A stretch of 45,206 nt of DNA from JAKSPM01 sp964450645 (GCA_964450645.1 CAYVEB010000014.1:1-45206), one strand, 5' to 3'; numbered from the stretch's first letter, positions 34,702-44,149 are shown. Notes: generated by a model not told the origin, from the letters alone. Program-made: numbers and translations.

Positions 34702-34726
34702 CCTGGCCGGTCAAGAGGATACAAAA

Positions 34727-34764
34727 ACAGGATGCAGCTTGAACTTGCTGCATCCTGTAGTTTT
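34727..34764. terminator. Bidirectional terminator between the SLH gene and the ATP-grasp gene
   Basis: A perfect 12-bp stem (ACAGGATGCAGC at 34727-34738, GCTGCATCCTGT at 34747-34758) is followed by AGTTTT on + and by TTTTTG on -. It ends the two convergent genes. Confidence 0.88.
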
Positions 34765-34768
34765 GCCG

Positions 34769-35797
34769 TTACGACAACTGCGGAAGCAATTTTTTATAGT
34801 AGGGCCACAGGCCGATCCGGTCAGGGGTGTGTTCCGGCAACTGCCAGAAGTCATGTCCGGGATAGACGTTTCCCTCCACCAGCACCGGCCCGTCGGGCGT
34901 GATGGCCACGTCCCAGCCTACAAATCCGATCTGCGGCACTTCCATCGCCGCCCGTTTGACCAGCGCGACGGCCTCTTGGACAAAGGGCAGGGGATATCCC
35001 AGGAGCAGCACACCGGTGTAGGGATGGCGGTCATAATTGGTCAGGTCAGACGCATGCGCGACGCCGCAGATCACCTCGCGCTCTTGATCAATCGGGCAAT
35101 AGACGCCGCCGTTGCCCTTTTCTGCGTTGTCCACGAATTTTCCGTTGTTTCCAAACCGCGCCGCAGCGTACACACAGTGTGCGACGCCCTCCGCGACCAA
35201 GGTTACGATGCGGTAGGTGTTGATGGAGCAAGGATAAATCTTGCTCAGCGCCGGATGCTGGATCAGTTCCTCTTCAATGACGCCAAAGCCGCGCGCCGGA
35301 TCTTTCACGTAATCATACATCTGGCGCAGGCCGGCAAAGCTTTGCGCCTCCAGCCGCTCAATGCCGCTGCCGCTCTCGCCCACGTTCGGCTTGGCGAAAA
35401 TGCGGCGTTTACCCGCCATAAATTCCGCGAAATCGTCATAGGTCAGATCGGCAACGTCCCGGAAATCCCGGCCGAGGTAGGCGCGGAAGCGTCGGTCAAA
35501 TTCATTTTTCTTTGTAAAGAGATATTCATACTGGGGATCGTTCAGTAGGGAAAGAATTTTTTTGTTCCGCAGACGGGTCACATACGTGTCGCGGTGTTTG
35601 GCGTCCATGTCATAAAAGGCAAAGATGAGATAGTCGTGATAGGCCGCGCCGTAGCGGATGGCACAGTGGAGCATGTCAAAGAAGGTGTACACGCGGCTCT
35701 GGCCGCTCTTCTCGTGGACTTCGTCCAGAACAGATTTTAAACGGGACAAACGGATTCCCGACAGCACGTGCCCAATATAACGCAATTGTAACATCAT
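34769..35797 (-). CDS. Sugar-transfer-associated ATP-grasp protein
   Basis: 342-residue protein of the ATPgrasp_ST type (PF14397), commonly found near polysaccharide genes, with unknown substrate. ATP-grasp elements visible are RIFAKPNVGESGSGI (nucleotide-binding lysine and glycine loop), VIEEELIQHP, SINTYRIVTLV and, near the C-terminus, GWDVAITPDGPVLVEGNVYPG, which holds the metal-binding acidic and Asn residues. Two tandem ATGs start the frame (35797 and 35794); AGAAGGA better fits 35794. It is a single-gene unit with its own promoter. A role in decorating a surface glycan would suit the window, but that is inference. Confidence 0.8.
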   Translation of the reverse strand: MMLQLRYIGHVLSGIRLSRLKSVLDEVHEKSGQSRVYTFFDMLHCAIRYGAAYHDYLIFAFYDMDAKHRDTYVTRLRNKKILSLLNDPQYEYLFTKKNEFDRRFRAYLGRDFRDVADLTYDDFAEFMAGKRRIFAKPNVGESGSGIERLEAQSFAGLRQMYDYVKDPARGFGVIEEELIQHPALSKIYPCSINTYRIVTLVAEGVAHCVYAAARFGNNGKFVDNAEKGNGGVYCPIDQEREVICGVAHASDLTNYDRHPYTGVLLLGYPLPFVQEAVALVKRAAMEVPQIGFVGWDVAITPDGPVLVEGNVYPGHDFWQLPEHTPDRIGLWPYYKKLLPQLS

Positions 35798-35870
35798 TCA
35801 TCCTTCTCTCATTTAAAGGGGAACCAAAAAGGATTGTTCGTAATTTCCAATTTTATCCCCCGCGTGCAAT

Positions 35871-35899
35871 AGTATACAAGAATTGCATCGATTTGTCAT
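35871..35899 (-). promoter_or_regulatory. Promoter for the ATP-grasp gene
   Basis: On the minus strand ATGACA (35899-35894) and TATACT (35876-35871) have a 17-base spacer, with a leader of about 70 bases. Confidence 0.65.
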
Positions 35900-35989
35900 C
35901 CATAATTTTAAAATATTTCTATTTTTTTATACAAATTTTTTCCGCATGAAAAATCTGTGCAAATCCCTATGGAAAAACAGTCCAAACTG

Positions 35990-35998
35990 TGGTATGAT
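35990..35998 (+). promoter_or_regulatory. Extended -10 promoter for uppP
   Basis: TGG directly precedes TATGAT (35993-35998), an extended -10 element; there is no good -35. The TTG start of uppP lies 30 bases downstream. Confidence 0.5.
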
Positions 35999-36027
35999 AA
36001 AAAAGACATGTTAAGGAGGGATCGGAT

Positions 36028-36852
36028 TTGCGGTTTTTGCAGGTGATTATACTCAGCGTTATTCACGGCTTCACGGAACTGCTGCCAATTTCCGGTTCTG
36101 CCCATTGGAAGATTGCCCAAATGCTCTTGGATGTTCCCAGCGGCAGCAGCTTTCTCCTGCTGCGGGGAATGGTTCATCTTGGAACCGCGGCAGCGGTGTT
36201 GTGCGCGTTTTACAAAGAACTGCTCAGGATGCTGGGAAGCGCCCTGACGCCCGACCGTGGCCGGGGCCGGTCGCGACGCAGAAAAAGCCCCGGGCGGCAG
36301 ATGTCGCGGGGTATCATTTGCGGCGTCCTTCCTGCCGTGCTGGCAATCCCGCTGCGCAGCCGCGCGGACGGCTGGGGAAATTCGCTGATTTTCCTGGGCG
36401 CGATGCTTCTGCTCAATGGATTCGGCCTGTTTTTCTCCAGACGTTACGCCTACGGTGAGATAAAGGAGCCCTCTGCCGGCGACGCGCTTTTGGTCGGCCT
36501 GGCGCAGACGGTGGCGGTGCTGCCGGGCATCTCCCGGATCGGGATTACAACGTGCGTCGGAATGTGGCGCGGTTGGAAGGAAGAATTTGCCGTGATGTTT
36601 GCGTGTTTAACGTCGGCGGTGGTGTCTGTCGGGATTGCAATCGCGGATTTTGCAGCGGCTTTGCGCGCGGGAGGCATCGTGGGGACAGACGTTCTGCTCT
36701 GCCTTTTGGGCGCGGCGGTAGCTGGGACGGCCGGTTACGCGGCGATCCAGACCTTGCGGATCGCTGCGCAGCGGCACGCAATTTCTAAATTTGCATACTA
36801 CAGCTGGGGCGCCGGCCTGAGCGTTCTGGCACTGGCGCTCTTTTTCGTGTGA
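36028..36852 (+). CDS. uppP: Undecaprenyl-diphosphate phosphatase UppP/BacA, divergent
   Basis: 274-residue polytopic membrane enzyme that recycles undecaprenyl diphosphate for peptidoglycan and other wall polymers, and confers bacitracin tolerance. It has about eight helices. The first active-site block reads IHGFTELLPISGSAHW: Glu17 and His26 are present, but the first residue of the (E/Q)xxxE motif is His13. The second block PGISRIGIT keeps the catalytic Arg. ISGSAHW replaces the common ISSSGHL. TTG 36028 is the start, with AAGGAGGG about 8 bases upstream. It sits 10 bases before ftsK. Confidence 0.85.
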   Translation: MRFLQVIILSVIHGFTELLPISGSAHWKIAQMLLDVPSGSSFLLLRGMVHLGTAAAVLCAFYKELLRMLGSALTPDRGRGRSRRRKSPGRQMSRGIICGVLPAVLAIPLRSRADGWGNSLIFLGAMLLLNGFGLFFSRRYAYGEIKEPSAGDALLVGLAQTVAVLPGISRIGITTCVGMWRGWKEEFAVMFACLTSAVVSVGIAIADFAAALRAGGIVGTDVLLCLLGAAVAGTAGYAAIQTLRIAAQRHAISKFAYYSWGAGLSVLALALFFV

Positions 36853-36862
36853 GGAGTAATCT

Positions 36863-39475
36863 ATGGCTGCAAAAAAAGGCGGTAACGCAAGTAGAAAAAT
36901 GAAAAAAGGGGAGCAGGTGGCCGCGCGGAAATCGCGGAAGAGCTCTGCGATTTCCGCGCGGGACGTCAGCGGGATCGTGTGCGTTTTGCTCGGCGCTTTT
37001 ACCGTGCTGACGATGTTTACCAAATCAGCGCTGATTACCGGGCTATACTATAAGCTGGTCTGCGGCCTGATCGGAACGGCGGGATTTTATGTTCTGCCGG
37101 TAATGCTGCTGATGATCGGGTTTCTTTTGCTGCTGCGCGGAAAGCGGCCCGTCATGTGGCGCGTAATCTGCGCGGTGATTACCATTGTGGCGGTGGCCGG
37201 GGTATCCCATCTGTTTTTGACGGACAATGAAGCGCTCGCGTGGCGCGCGGTGGGAACCTTGTGGCGCGACGGAATTCAAGGCGACAGCGGCGGCTTGATC
37301 GGCGGGTTGGTCGGCATCGCGCTCTATCAGGGCTTTTCCTTTGGCGCGTATTTCATTTTACTGCTGCTGATTCTCATCTGTCTGTTGACGTCGATGAATT
37401 TTTCCCCGGCCAGTATTTTCCACGCCGTAAAGAACCGCCCGCGTCCCGATCCGCCGAAAGAGGAGGAGCCCTATGTGACCCCCGCGGAGAAGTTGGTCAA
37501 CCGCGTGGCGGAGCGTCAGATTGAGCGCAGTGCCATGAGGAGCGCCGCCAAAAAGAAGGTGCAGGATTTTGACCTGCCGGTGGACGATCCGCCGCGGCCG
37601 GAACAGCAGCCGAAAAAAAAGCGACGGGCCAAGGTGACATCGCCGGACGAGTATGTCTTGGCCCAGCGCGAGGCCGCGAAGCAGGAAGTGCCCCCGAAGT
37701 CCTCCGCCGAGCTTGTGCAGGAGGAGCTGGAGCGTATGGAGTCGGCGCCCGCGAAAGCACCGGAACAACCGGAGCATCCCGCGCAGCCTGAGCAGCCTGA
37801 GCAGTCTAAACGCCCCGCACAGCCTGAGGAGCCTGGAGAACCGGAGGGCCCTGTGAAAGAAGCGGAGTGCCCCGCGCAGCCACCGGTGCAAACGACGCTG
37901 GATCTGCCGGAGAAGGTAAAGCCGGAGGAAGCAAGGCGCTCAGCCGAGGAGATCGCCATGGAGATTGAGCAGCAGGAACAGGCGGCGGAATACCGTTTTC
38001 CGCCGGTGGAACTGCTGCACGCCGTCAACGGCGCGGCGGTGGATGGAACAAATGAGATGCGGGAGAACAGCCGCCGCCTGGCAGAGACGCTCAAGAGTTT
38101 CGGCGTGGAACCGCATATTGTCAACGTGACCCGCGGCCCGTCGGTGACGCGCTATGAGATCGAGCTGGAGCGCGGAGTAAAGCTGTCGAAAATCACCGGC
38201 CTTGCCGACGATATTGCCCTGGCCCTAGGCGCGACGGGCGTCCGGATCTCCGCGATTCCGGACAAGATCTCGGTGGTAGGCATCGAGGTTCCCAACAAGC
38301 TTGTCAGCACGGTCTATATCCGGGAGGTGATCGACTCGCCGCAGTTCCGCGCCAGCAAGAGCGCCATCTCCTTTGGCGTGGGCAAGGATATCAACGGCAA
38401 CTGCATTGTCGACGATATTGCAAAGCTGCCCCATATGCTGATCGCCGGTACAACCGGTTCTGGCAAGTCCGTGTGCATGAATACCATCATCATTTCCCTG
38501 CTGTACAAGAGTAAGCCGGAGGATGTGCGGCTGATCATGGTCGATCCGAAGATGGTGGAGTTGGGCGTCTACAATGGGATTCCCCATCTGCTGATCCCTG
38601 TGGTGACCGATCCCAAAAAGGCCGCCGGTGCGCTTCAGTGGGCGGTGGCGGAGATGCTGCGCCGCTACCGGGTGATGTCGGAGGCGGGCGTCCGGGGGAT
38701 GGACTCCTATAATAAGTTGATCGCGAATGACCCGGAACAGAAGAAGCTGGAGCAGATTGTGGTCATTATCGACGAGTTGGCAGATCTGATGCTAGTGGCG
38801 GCAAAAGAGGTGGAGGAGTCCATCTGCCGGATCGCGCAGATGGGACGCGCCGCCGGGATCCATTTGATTATCGCGACCCAGCGCCCCTCGTCGGATGTGA
38901 TCACCGGCCTGATGAAGGCCAATATTCCGTCGAGAATCGCGTTTGCTGTGGCGTCGGCCATGGAGTCTCGTATTATTTTGGATACAGCCGGCGCGGAAAA
39001 GCTTGTGGGCAAGGGCGATATGCTCTTTGCACCCCTGGGAAAGGGCAAGCCCAAGCGTATACAGGGCTGCTTCATCACCGACGACGAGGTTCAGAGCGTC
39101 GTGGACTTTATCAAGAACCAGGGCCAAGTGGAGTACTCCGAGGAAATCCTGGAACAGATCGAGCAAAGAGCGGAGCAGAGCGGAAAAGGCGGTGCGGCCG
39201 CGCCCGCCAAGGAGCAGGAGCCGGAAGGCGACGAGCTGCTTCCCGCGGCTGTGGAGGTAATTTTGGAGACGGGACAAGCTTCGGTGTCCATGCTCCAGCG
39301 GCGGCTGAAGCTTGGTTACGCCAGAGCCGCCCGGATCGTGGACGAAATGGAGGAGCGCGGCATCGTCGGTCCGTATGAAGGCTCCAAGCCGCGGCAGTTG
39401 CTGATCACCAAGGAACAGTGGCAGGCCATGCAAGCGGGCGGGTTTACGCCGCCTGTGGAAGATGAAACCCCGTAA
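36863..39475 (+). CDS. ftsK: DNA translocase FtsK/SpoIIIE
   Basis: 870-residue septal DNA pump that moves chromosomal DNA at division or into the forespore. A basic N-terminus and about four membrane helices (to about residue 180) are followed by a Pro/Glu/Gln-rich linker (about 290-345), then the alpha and beta motor domains: VEPHIVNVTRGPSVTRYEI, Walker A GTTGSGKS near 529-536, Walker B VVIIDELADLM near 632, and IATQRPSSDVITG. A C-terminal winged-helix gamma domain (about 795-855, SMLQRRLKLGYARAARIVDEMEERG) binds KOPS/SRS-like sequences and, in FtsK, activates XerD, whose gene is at 1619. AGGAGT lies before ATG 36863. Confidence 0.95.
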   Translation: MAAKKGGNASRKMKKGEQVAARKSRKSSAISARDVSGIVCVLLGAFTVLTMFTKSALITGLYYKLVCGLIGTAGFYVLPVMLLMIGFLLLLRGKRPVMWRVICAVITIVAVAGVSHLFLTDNEALAWRAVGTLWRDGIQGDSGGLIGGLVGIALYQGFSFGAYFILLLLILICLLTSMNFSPASIFHAVKNRPRPDPPKEEEPYVTPAEKLVNRVAERQIERSAMRSAAKKKVQDFDLPVDDPPRPEQQPKKKRRAKVTSPDEYVLAQREAAKQEVPPKSSAELVQEELERMESAPAKAPEQPEHPAQPEQPEQSKRPAQPEEPGEPEGPVKEAECPAQPPVQTTLDLPEKVKPEEARRSAEEIAMEIEQQEQAAEYRFPPVELLHAVNGAAVDGTNEMRENSRRLAETLKSFGVEPHIVNVTRGPSVTRYEIELERGVKLSKITGLADDIALALGATGVRISAIPDKISVVGIEVPNKLVSTVYIREVIDSPQFRASKSAISFGVGKDINGNCIVDDIAKLPHMLIAGTTGSGKSVCMNTIIISLLYKSKPEDVRLIMVDPKMVELGVYNGIPHLLIPVVTDPKKAAGALQWAVAEMLRRYRVMSEAGVRGMDSYNKLIANDPEQKKLEQIVVIIDELADLMLVAAKEVEESICRIAQMGRAAGIHLIIATQRPSSDVITGLMKANIPSRIAFAVASAMESRIILDTAGAEKLVGKGDMLFAPLGKGKPKRIQGCFITDDEVQSVVDFIKNQGQVEYSEEILEQIEQRAEQSGKGGAAAPAKEQEPEGDELLPAAVEVILETGQASVSMLQRRLKLGYARAARIVDEMEERGIVGPYEGSKPRQLLITKEQWQAMQAGGFTPPVEDETP

Positions 39476-39538
39476 GACAAGTTTTCGCGGAGCGCCTTTC
39501 CGGCACTTTTGCGGGCCGTAGCCTGCAATGCGCGGGCA

Positions 39539-39560
39539 GGCGGATGCGTTGGCGTCCGCC
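39539..39560 (+). terminator. Possible terminator after ftsK
   Basis: GGCGGATGC (39539-39547) and GCGTCCGCC (39552-39560) form a 9-bp stem with one G-T pair and a 4-base loop. It lacks a T-tract (AAAGAAAATTTT follows), so termination is uncertain. Confidence 0.4.
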
Positions 39561-39609
39561 AAAGAAAATTTTATACGCAAATAATTTTATAAATGAAGGA
39601 GCCTACAGC

Positions 39610-40134
39610 ATGAGCAAACAGTTTATGGATTTGGTACGGGAGCGTTATTCTGTCAGAAAATTTGACGAGCGCCCCGTCGAGGAAGAGAAATTGGCGCAGA
39701 TTTTGGAATCGGGACGCCTTGCGCCGACCGCGACCAACGCGCAGCCGCAGCGCGTGTATGTGCTGAAGAGCCAGGAGGCGCTGGAGAAAGTCCGCGCTGT
39801 GACGGCCATGACCTATTGCGCGCCGGTTGTACTGCTGGTGTGCTATGACAACAAGGTCAGCGCCAAGGTGACCCGTGAGCCGGATAAGCACGATACCGGC
39901 GAGGTCGACGCGTCAATTGTGGCGACGACTATGATGATGGAAGCGACCGACCTGGGCCTGGGTACGCTTTGGGCGCGCGGCTACTGCGCACAGGATTTGA
40001 TCGACGCGTACCAGCTGCCAAAGAACATTATCCCCGTGTGCCTGCTGGCGGTAGGCTATCCCGCCGCTGACAGCGAACCGTCTGCGCACCATAGCGAGCG
40101 CTACCCATTGCAGACAATGGTCACGACGCTCTAA
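39610..40134 (+). CDS. Nitroreductase-family flavoprotein
   Basis: 174-residue FMN-dependent oxidoreductase of the nitroreductase superfamily. The FMN phosphate-binding start RYSVRKFDERPVEEEKL and the block LESGRLAPTATNAQPQRVYVL are typical, as are the late ATDLGLGTLWARGY and LLAVGYPA segments. It is slightly shorter than classical NfsB, as is common for small clostridial members. Natural substrates are unknown. ATG 39610 has AAGGAG 8 bases upstream. It stands alone. Confidence 0.88.
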   Translation: MSKQFMDLVRERYSVRKFDERPVEEEKLAQILESGRLAPTATNAQPQRVYVLKSQEALEKVRAVTAMTYCAPVVLLVCYDNKVSAKVTREPDKHDTGEVDASIVATTMMMEATDLGLGTLWARGYCAQDLIDAYQLPKNIIPVCLLAVGYPAADSEPSAHHSERYPLQTMVTTL

Positions 40135-40195
40135 GGCGGCAATTTCAAAGCACGCGGCTAACGCATAAAGGCACATAGTCAATGCAAAAAATTAT

Positions 40196-40231
40196 GGGGC
40201 TGTCGCTCAACTTACGTTTTGCGACAGCCCC
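40196..40231 (-). terminator. Terminator of the xdh operon
   Basis: GGGGCTGTCGC (40196-40206) and GCGACAGCCCC (40221-40231) form a perfect 11-bp stem. On the minus strand it is followed by ATAATTTTTTGC, a good T-tract. A second inverted repeat (CCCGTCC / GGACGGG, about 40292-40321) lies between it and the xdhC stop. Confidence 0.8.
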
Positions 40232-40329
40232 AGCTTGTCACGGGGACTTCCTTTACAGATCCTTTTTGGCGCGAAAGCCGCTAAACAGTGCCCGTCCCGT
40301 CGGAGCGTTCCGGCAGGACGGGCTTTGCA

Positions 40330-40883
40330 TTAGAAATACGGGTTGGTTGGGATGGTGCCGTTGTTATACTGTTCTTCGTCGAAAGTTCCATCCCATTCCA
40401 GGCCGTGACGCCGGTACATGGTTTTTTTCACAGCCTTAAAAATGTTCTCATAGCCCGTGCAGCGGCACAGGTGACCGGAGAGCAGCTTGCGCAGCTGTTG
40501 ATCTGTGTACAGCTTTCCACTCTCCAAAATTTCCACAGCCGTCATGATGAATCCCGGAATGCAGAATCCGCACTGGACAGCCGTCTCATCCACAAATGCC
40601 TGTTGAATATCGGACAATTCGCCATTGGGACCAAGCAATCCTTCCAGTGTGCGAATCCGCTTGCCGTCTGCCCAAACAGCCAGGTAAATGCAGGAGTTAT
40701 AGGCTTCGCCGTCAATCAAAACATTGCACGCGCCGCATTCGCCCACTTCACAGCCCTTCTTTACAGACGTCATGCGGAAATCATTGCGCAGCATATCCGT
40801 CAAAGACGCGCGGACGTCGACCATTGCGGCAACATCCTTGCCGTTGAGATTAAATTTTACCAGTTATATTGTTTTTCCATCAT
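40330..40883 (-). pseudogene. xdhC: Molybdenum hydroxylase 2Fe-2S subunit (XdhC/CoxS-like), frameshifted near its start
   Basis: Small subunit carrying two [2Fe-2S] clusters that pass electrons from the Mo site to FAD. In-frame coding from ATG 40824 holds all eight cysteines (GCEVGECGACNVLIDGEAYNSC, CGFC, CRC). However, family members have about 15-20 more N-terminal residues, and these are encoded upstream (VKFNLNGKDVAA). The proper start, ATG 40883/40880 after GGAGGTGAATT, reads MEKQYNW then TAA. Restoring one A near 40863 would give MEKQYKLVKFNLNGK, an ideal N-terminus. So a single-base deletion or assembly error is likely. If real, translation could only begin inside the ferredoxin fold. 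It overlaps the xdhB stop. Confidence 0.8.
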
Positions 40884-41767
40884 AATTCACCTCCGGCGCG
40901 ACGAATGGATTCCGTCAAGCAGCGTTTTGCCATTTCCACAGCAATATGCTGGCGAAACGCTTTCGACGCACGCCACGAATCCCGGGGATTGATATCCTCC
41001 AGAACGGTCTCGGCAAATGTTTGCACCGTTTCGGCGCAAACCGGCTGTCCGTTGGCCTTTTCCTCCGCGTGCGGCGCGCGCATCGGAATCGGCGCCGCGA
41101 CACCATACGCAATTCTTGCGCGCAAGATGGTCTTCTTGTTCTCCGACAGCACCACGTTGACAGAACAGCCCGTGGTGGCGATGTCCATCGCGTTGCGCAT
41201 GGCGTATTTTATATAGTATCCAAAGCAATTTTCATAGGATGCCTTTGGAATCAGGATCGCGGTCTGGATTTCGCCGTCTTCCACACGGATGTCCACCGTA
41301 CCGGCGCGGATGTAGAAATCTTTAATTGGCAGATACCGCTTTCCGTTTTTTCCGGTCAATTCAATGATGGCCTCCCAGGCGTGGAGGGTAGAGGCGGAGT
41401 CGGCAGACGTCACGCCGTTGCAGGTGTTGCCGCCGATGGTGCCGATGTTGCGAATCTGAGGCCCTCCCACCATATCGACCGCTTCCGCCAAAACAGGCAT
41501 CTTTTCCTGGATAATGGGATTTTTTGTAATATGGGAAAACGAGGTCAGCGAGCCGATGCGGATATTTTCCTCCTCATCGATGGAAATCCCGCGCATTTCA
41601 TCGATCCCATAGATGGAAATCAACTCTTTTCCGGCGCGTTTGCCCTCGCGCATCTGCACCAGGACGTCGGAACCGCCGGCGATGATCTGAGCTTGCGGAT
41701 GCTCCAAGCGTAGCGCCACCGCGTGTTCCACGCTGGTAGCCTCGTAGAGCGCTTTCATGTCATACAT
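40880..41767 (-). CDS. xdhB: Molybdenum hydroxylase FAD-binding subunit (XdhB-like)
   Basis: 295-residue FAD subunit of a xanthine dehydrogenase/CO dehydrogenase-type enzyme. The FAD-binding signatures are AQIIAGGSDVLVQMREGK near 26-43 and GPQIRNIGTIGGNTCNG near 100-116, followed by the CO_deh_flav_C domain (about 175-285). GGAGGGATTCAGT precedes ATG 41767. It sits between the Mo subunit (13 bases upstream) and the Fe-S subunit; its TGA overlaps the xdhC start. Confidence 0.92.
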   Translation of the reverse strand: MYDMKALYEATSVEHAVALRLEHPQAQIIAGGSDVLVQMREGKRAGKELISIYGIDEMRGISIDEEENIRIGSLTSFSHITKNPIIQEKMPVLAEAVDMVGGPQIRNIGTIGGNTCNGVTSADSASTLHAWEAIIELTGKNGKRYLPIKDFYIRAGTVDIRVEDGEIQTAILIPKASYENCFGYYIKYAMRNAMDIATTGCSVNVVLSENKKTILRARIAYGVAAPIPMRAPHAEEKANGQPVCAETVQTFAETVLEDINPRDSWRASKAFRQHIAVEMAKRCLTESIRRAGGEL

Positions 41768-41780
41768 ACTGAATCCCTCC

Positions 41781-44066
41781 TCAAATCAAGTTCGCTTGTT
41801 TAAACGCGTCAAACAGCGCGGCGGGACGGCATGGGGCGTCGTAAACCTGCGCGCCGGTGGCGTTCAAGATGGCGTTCCGGATTGCGGGCGCGACCGGGCA
41901 GGCCGGCGGCTCACCCAGAGCTTTGGTGCCATAGGCGGATGTGGGTTCCGGATTTTCGATAAACTGCGCTTCTAGGTGCGGGTGATCCATCACCGTGGAC
42001 AGCTTATAGTCCAGCAGGTTGTTGTTCAGCGGCTTGCCTGTCTTGGGATCGAACATCAGCTTTTCGCTCAAACCGAGGCCGATGCCCATGGACATACCGC
42101 CATGCACCTGGGCGGTTGCCAGCGCGGGATTAATCAGCGTGCCGCAGTCGTGGACGTTGATAATATTTAAAATCCGCGTTTTGCACATGGGCACGTCCAC
42201 CTCAACTTCCGCCATGCAGCAGCCAAAGGAGTAGGCGTTATTTTCAATCGTATAGGTGGATTCCGCCGTGAGGTGCTCGGAATGGTGCGTGTTGTACAGT
42301 GCCTCGGTCGCTAAGTCGGACAAAGACATCAAGACGCGGCCGTCGGTGATTCGGACAATATTGCCGTCAATGATGTCCATATTGTAGACGGCCTGCCGTG
42401 TAAGCTCCTTGGCGCAGGTCAGAACGCGTTCTTTCAGCAAGAGCGCGGTCTGCCGGATGGCGAAGCCGACCGCATAGGTCTGCCGGGAAGCGTACGCGCC
42501 AGTGCCAAAAGGCGTCACGTCCGTATCCTGGCAGGAGACCACATGGACGTCTTTACAGTCGATACCCAAAACCTCCGCCGCCATCTGGGAATACGCTGTG
42601 TCCGCACCCTGGCCGATCTCCGTTTCGCCCACCTGCATCTGGATGCTGCCGTCCTGGTTCATCACCATCCGGCAAGAGGAAGTCTCCAAGCTGATGGGCC
42701 AAACTGCCGTGTTGTACCAAAAGGCTGCGACGCCGATTCCGCGCCGGATTGGGCCGGTCTGATTTTGATATTTCTTGTATTTCTCGTCCCAGTGTATGTA
42801 ATCCATGCCCTTGCGCAGACATTCCCGGAAAGAGTCTGCGTAGTTTTCGTTCTTGCTGAACGGATCGCGGTACCCTTTGGGCATCAGATTCTGGAAGCGG
42901 AATTTAATCGGGTCATAGCCGAAGCGCTTGCAGATATCGTCCGTGTGACATTCCACGGCCCACATGGCCTGCGGGATGCCGTATCCGCGCATCGCGCCGG
43001 CGGCGGGCTTGTTGGTGAATACGGTGTACGCGTCGCCCTGCACATTGTCACAGGGATACATCTGCTGAAAGCAGCCCATGCCCTTCGCGACAATGCTGTG
43101 CCCGTGAGAGGCGTAAGCGCCCTGATCGGAGAAACACTCGATTTTTCTGGCGGCAAAGGTGCCGTCCTCGCGCAGCCAGGAAACGATGTGCGTGCGGATG
43201 GCGTGCCGGACGCGGTTGTTAACGAAAGTCTCCTCCCGCGCTACGTCGATTTTTACCGTGCGGCCGCCCACCTGGGTGGTCAGATAGCAGCAAAGCGGCT
43301 CATACAGAGCGTCTTGCTTGTTGCCAAAACCGCCGCCAATGTAGGGCTTGATGATTCGAATCTTGCCCCAGGGAATCCCTAGCGCCTGCCCGCAGATCCG
43401 GCGGACGATATGCGGAATTTGCGTGGAAGACACGCAGACAATCCTGCCGTTTTCTTCATACGCGTAACAGATGTGATTTTCAATATGACAATGCTGGACG
43501 GTCGGCGTGGAATACCAGCCCTCGATCATCCGCAAGCCCGGCTCCTGGATGGCCTTGTCATAGTCGCCCAGAGCCACAGTCGTATGTGCCAGAATGTTAT
43601 GGGGATACTTCTCGTGGATTTGCGGCGCGCCGTCCTTCATGGAGTCCATCACGTCCAGGACAAACGGCAGTTCCTCATATTCCACCTGAATCGCGCGCAC
43701 CGCCTGTGCGGCCGCGACCTCGTTTTCCGCGATCACACATGCGATATCATCCCCGTAAAAGCGCACATGTTTGGTCAAAAGCAGCCGGTCTGCCACGTCT
43801 TGGTGGTGCGGGTCAGTGGACCAGGGGTGGCCGGCGGTGGGGAAATAGAACTCGGGCACATCGAAACAGGTGATGATTTTCACAACACCCTCAATTTTTT
43901 CAGCCTGGGAAATATCCATGGATTTTACATAGCCGTGGGCAATGGTTGCGTGTTTAATTTTCGCAATCAACGCGTCCTTTGGTGCCCGGTCATCGCAGTA
44001 TTTTGTCCTGCCGGTGACCTTGTCGTAGGCGTCAACCCTTGGGACGCTTCTTCCAACCTGGCGCAT
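41781..44066 (-). CDS. xdhA: Molybdenum hydroxylase large subunit (XdhA-like)
   Basis: 761-residue molybdopterin-binding subunit of the xanthine dehydrogenase family. Features: N-terminal a/b hammerhead (RVDAYDKVTGRTKYCDDRAP), IGGGFGNKQD (Mo-cofactor Q/F region), AAGAMRGYGIPQ, VGETEIGQGADTAYSQMAAEVLG and the active-site Glu in KALGEPPACPVAPAI near the C-terminus. The order A-B-C with separate subunits matches E. coli XdhABC and purine hydroxylases of anaerobes. The substrate is probably a purine but cannot be fixed from sequence. ATG 44066 is chosen; TTG 44072 is also in frame, with AGGAGGG close upstream. The divergent mocA supports cofactor maturation. Confidence 0.92.
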   Translation of the reverse strand: MRQVGRSVPRVDAYDKVTGRTKYCDDRAPKDALIAKIKHATIAHGYVKSMDISQAEKIEGVVKIITCFDVPEFYFPTAGHPWSTDPHHQDVADRLLLTKHVRFYGDDIACVIAENEVAAAQAVRAIQVEYEELPFVLDVMDSMKDGAPQIHEKYPHNILAHTTVALGDYDKAIQEPGLRMIEGWYSTPTVQHCHIENHICYAYEENGRIVCVSSTQIPHIVRRICGQALGIPWGKIRIIKPYIGGGFGNKQDALYEPLCCYLTTQVGGRTVKIDVAREETFVNNRVRHAIRTHIVSWLREDGTFAARKIECFSDQGAYASHGHSIVAKGMGCFQQMYPCDNVQGDAYTVFTNKPAAGAMRGYGIPQAMWAVECHTDDICKRFGYDPIKFRFQNLMPKGYRDPFSKNENYADSFRECLRKGMDYIHWDEKYKKYQNQTGPIRRGIGVAAFWYNTAVWPISLETSSCRMVMNQDGSIQMQVGETEIGQGADTAYSQMAAEVLGIDCKDVHVVSCQDTDVTPFGTGAYASRQTYAVGFAIRQTALLLKERVLTCAKELTRQAVYNMDIIDGNIVRITDGRVLMSLSDLATEALYNTHHSEHLTAESTYTIENNAYSFGCCMAEVEVDVPMCKTRILNIINVHDCGTLINPALATAQVHGGMSMGIGLGLSEKLMFDPKTGKPLNNNLLDYKLSTVMDHPHLEAQFIENPEPTSAYGTKALGEPPACPVAPAIRNAILNATGAQVYDAPCRPAALFDAFKQANLI

Positions 44067-44149
44067 AAGCAAAGAACCCTCCTGTCAAATTTGGTACAGT
44101 GAACAAAAATTAATAGAAAGAAAACGATTTTTCGTATAGGATATAAAAT

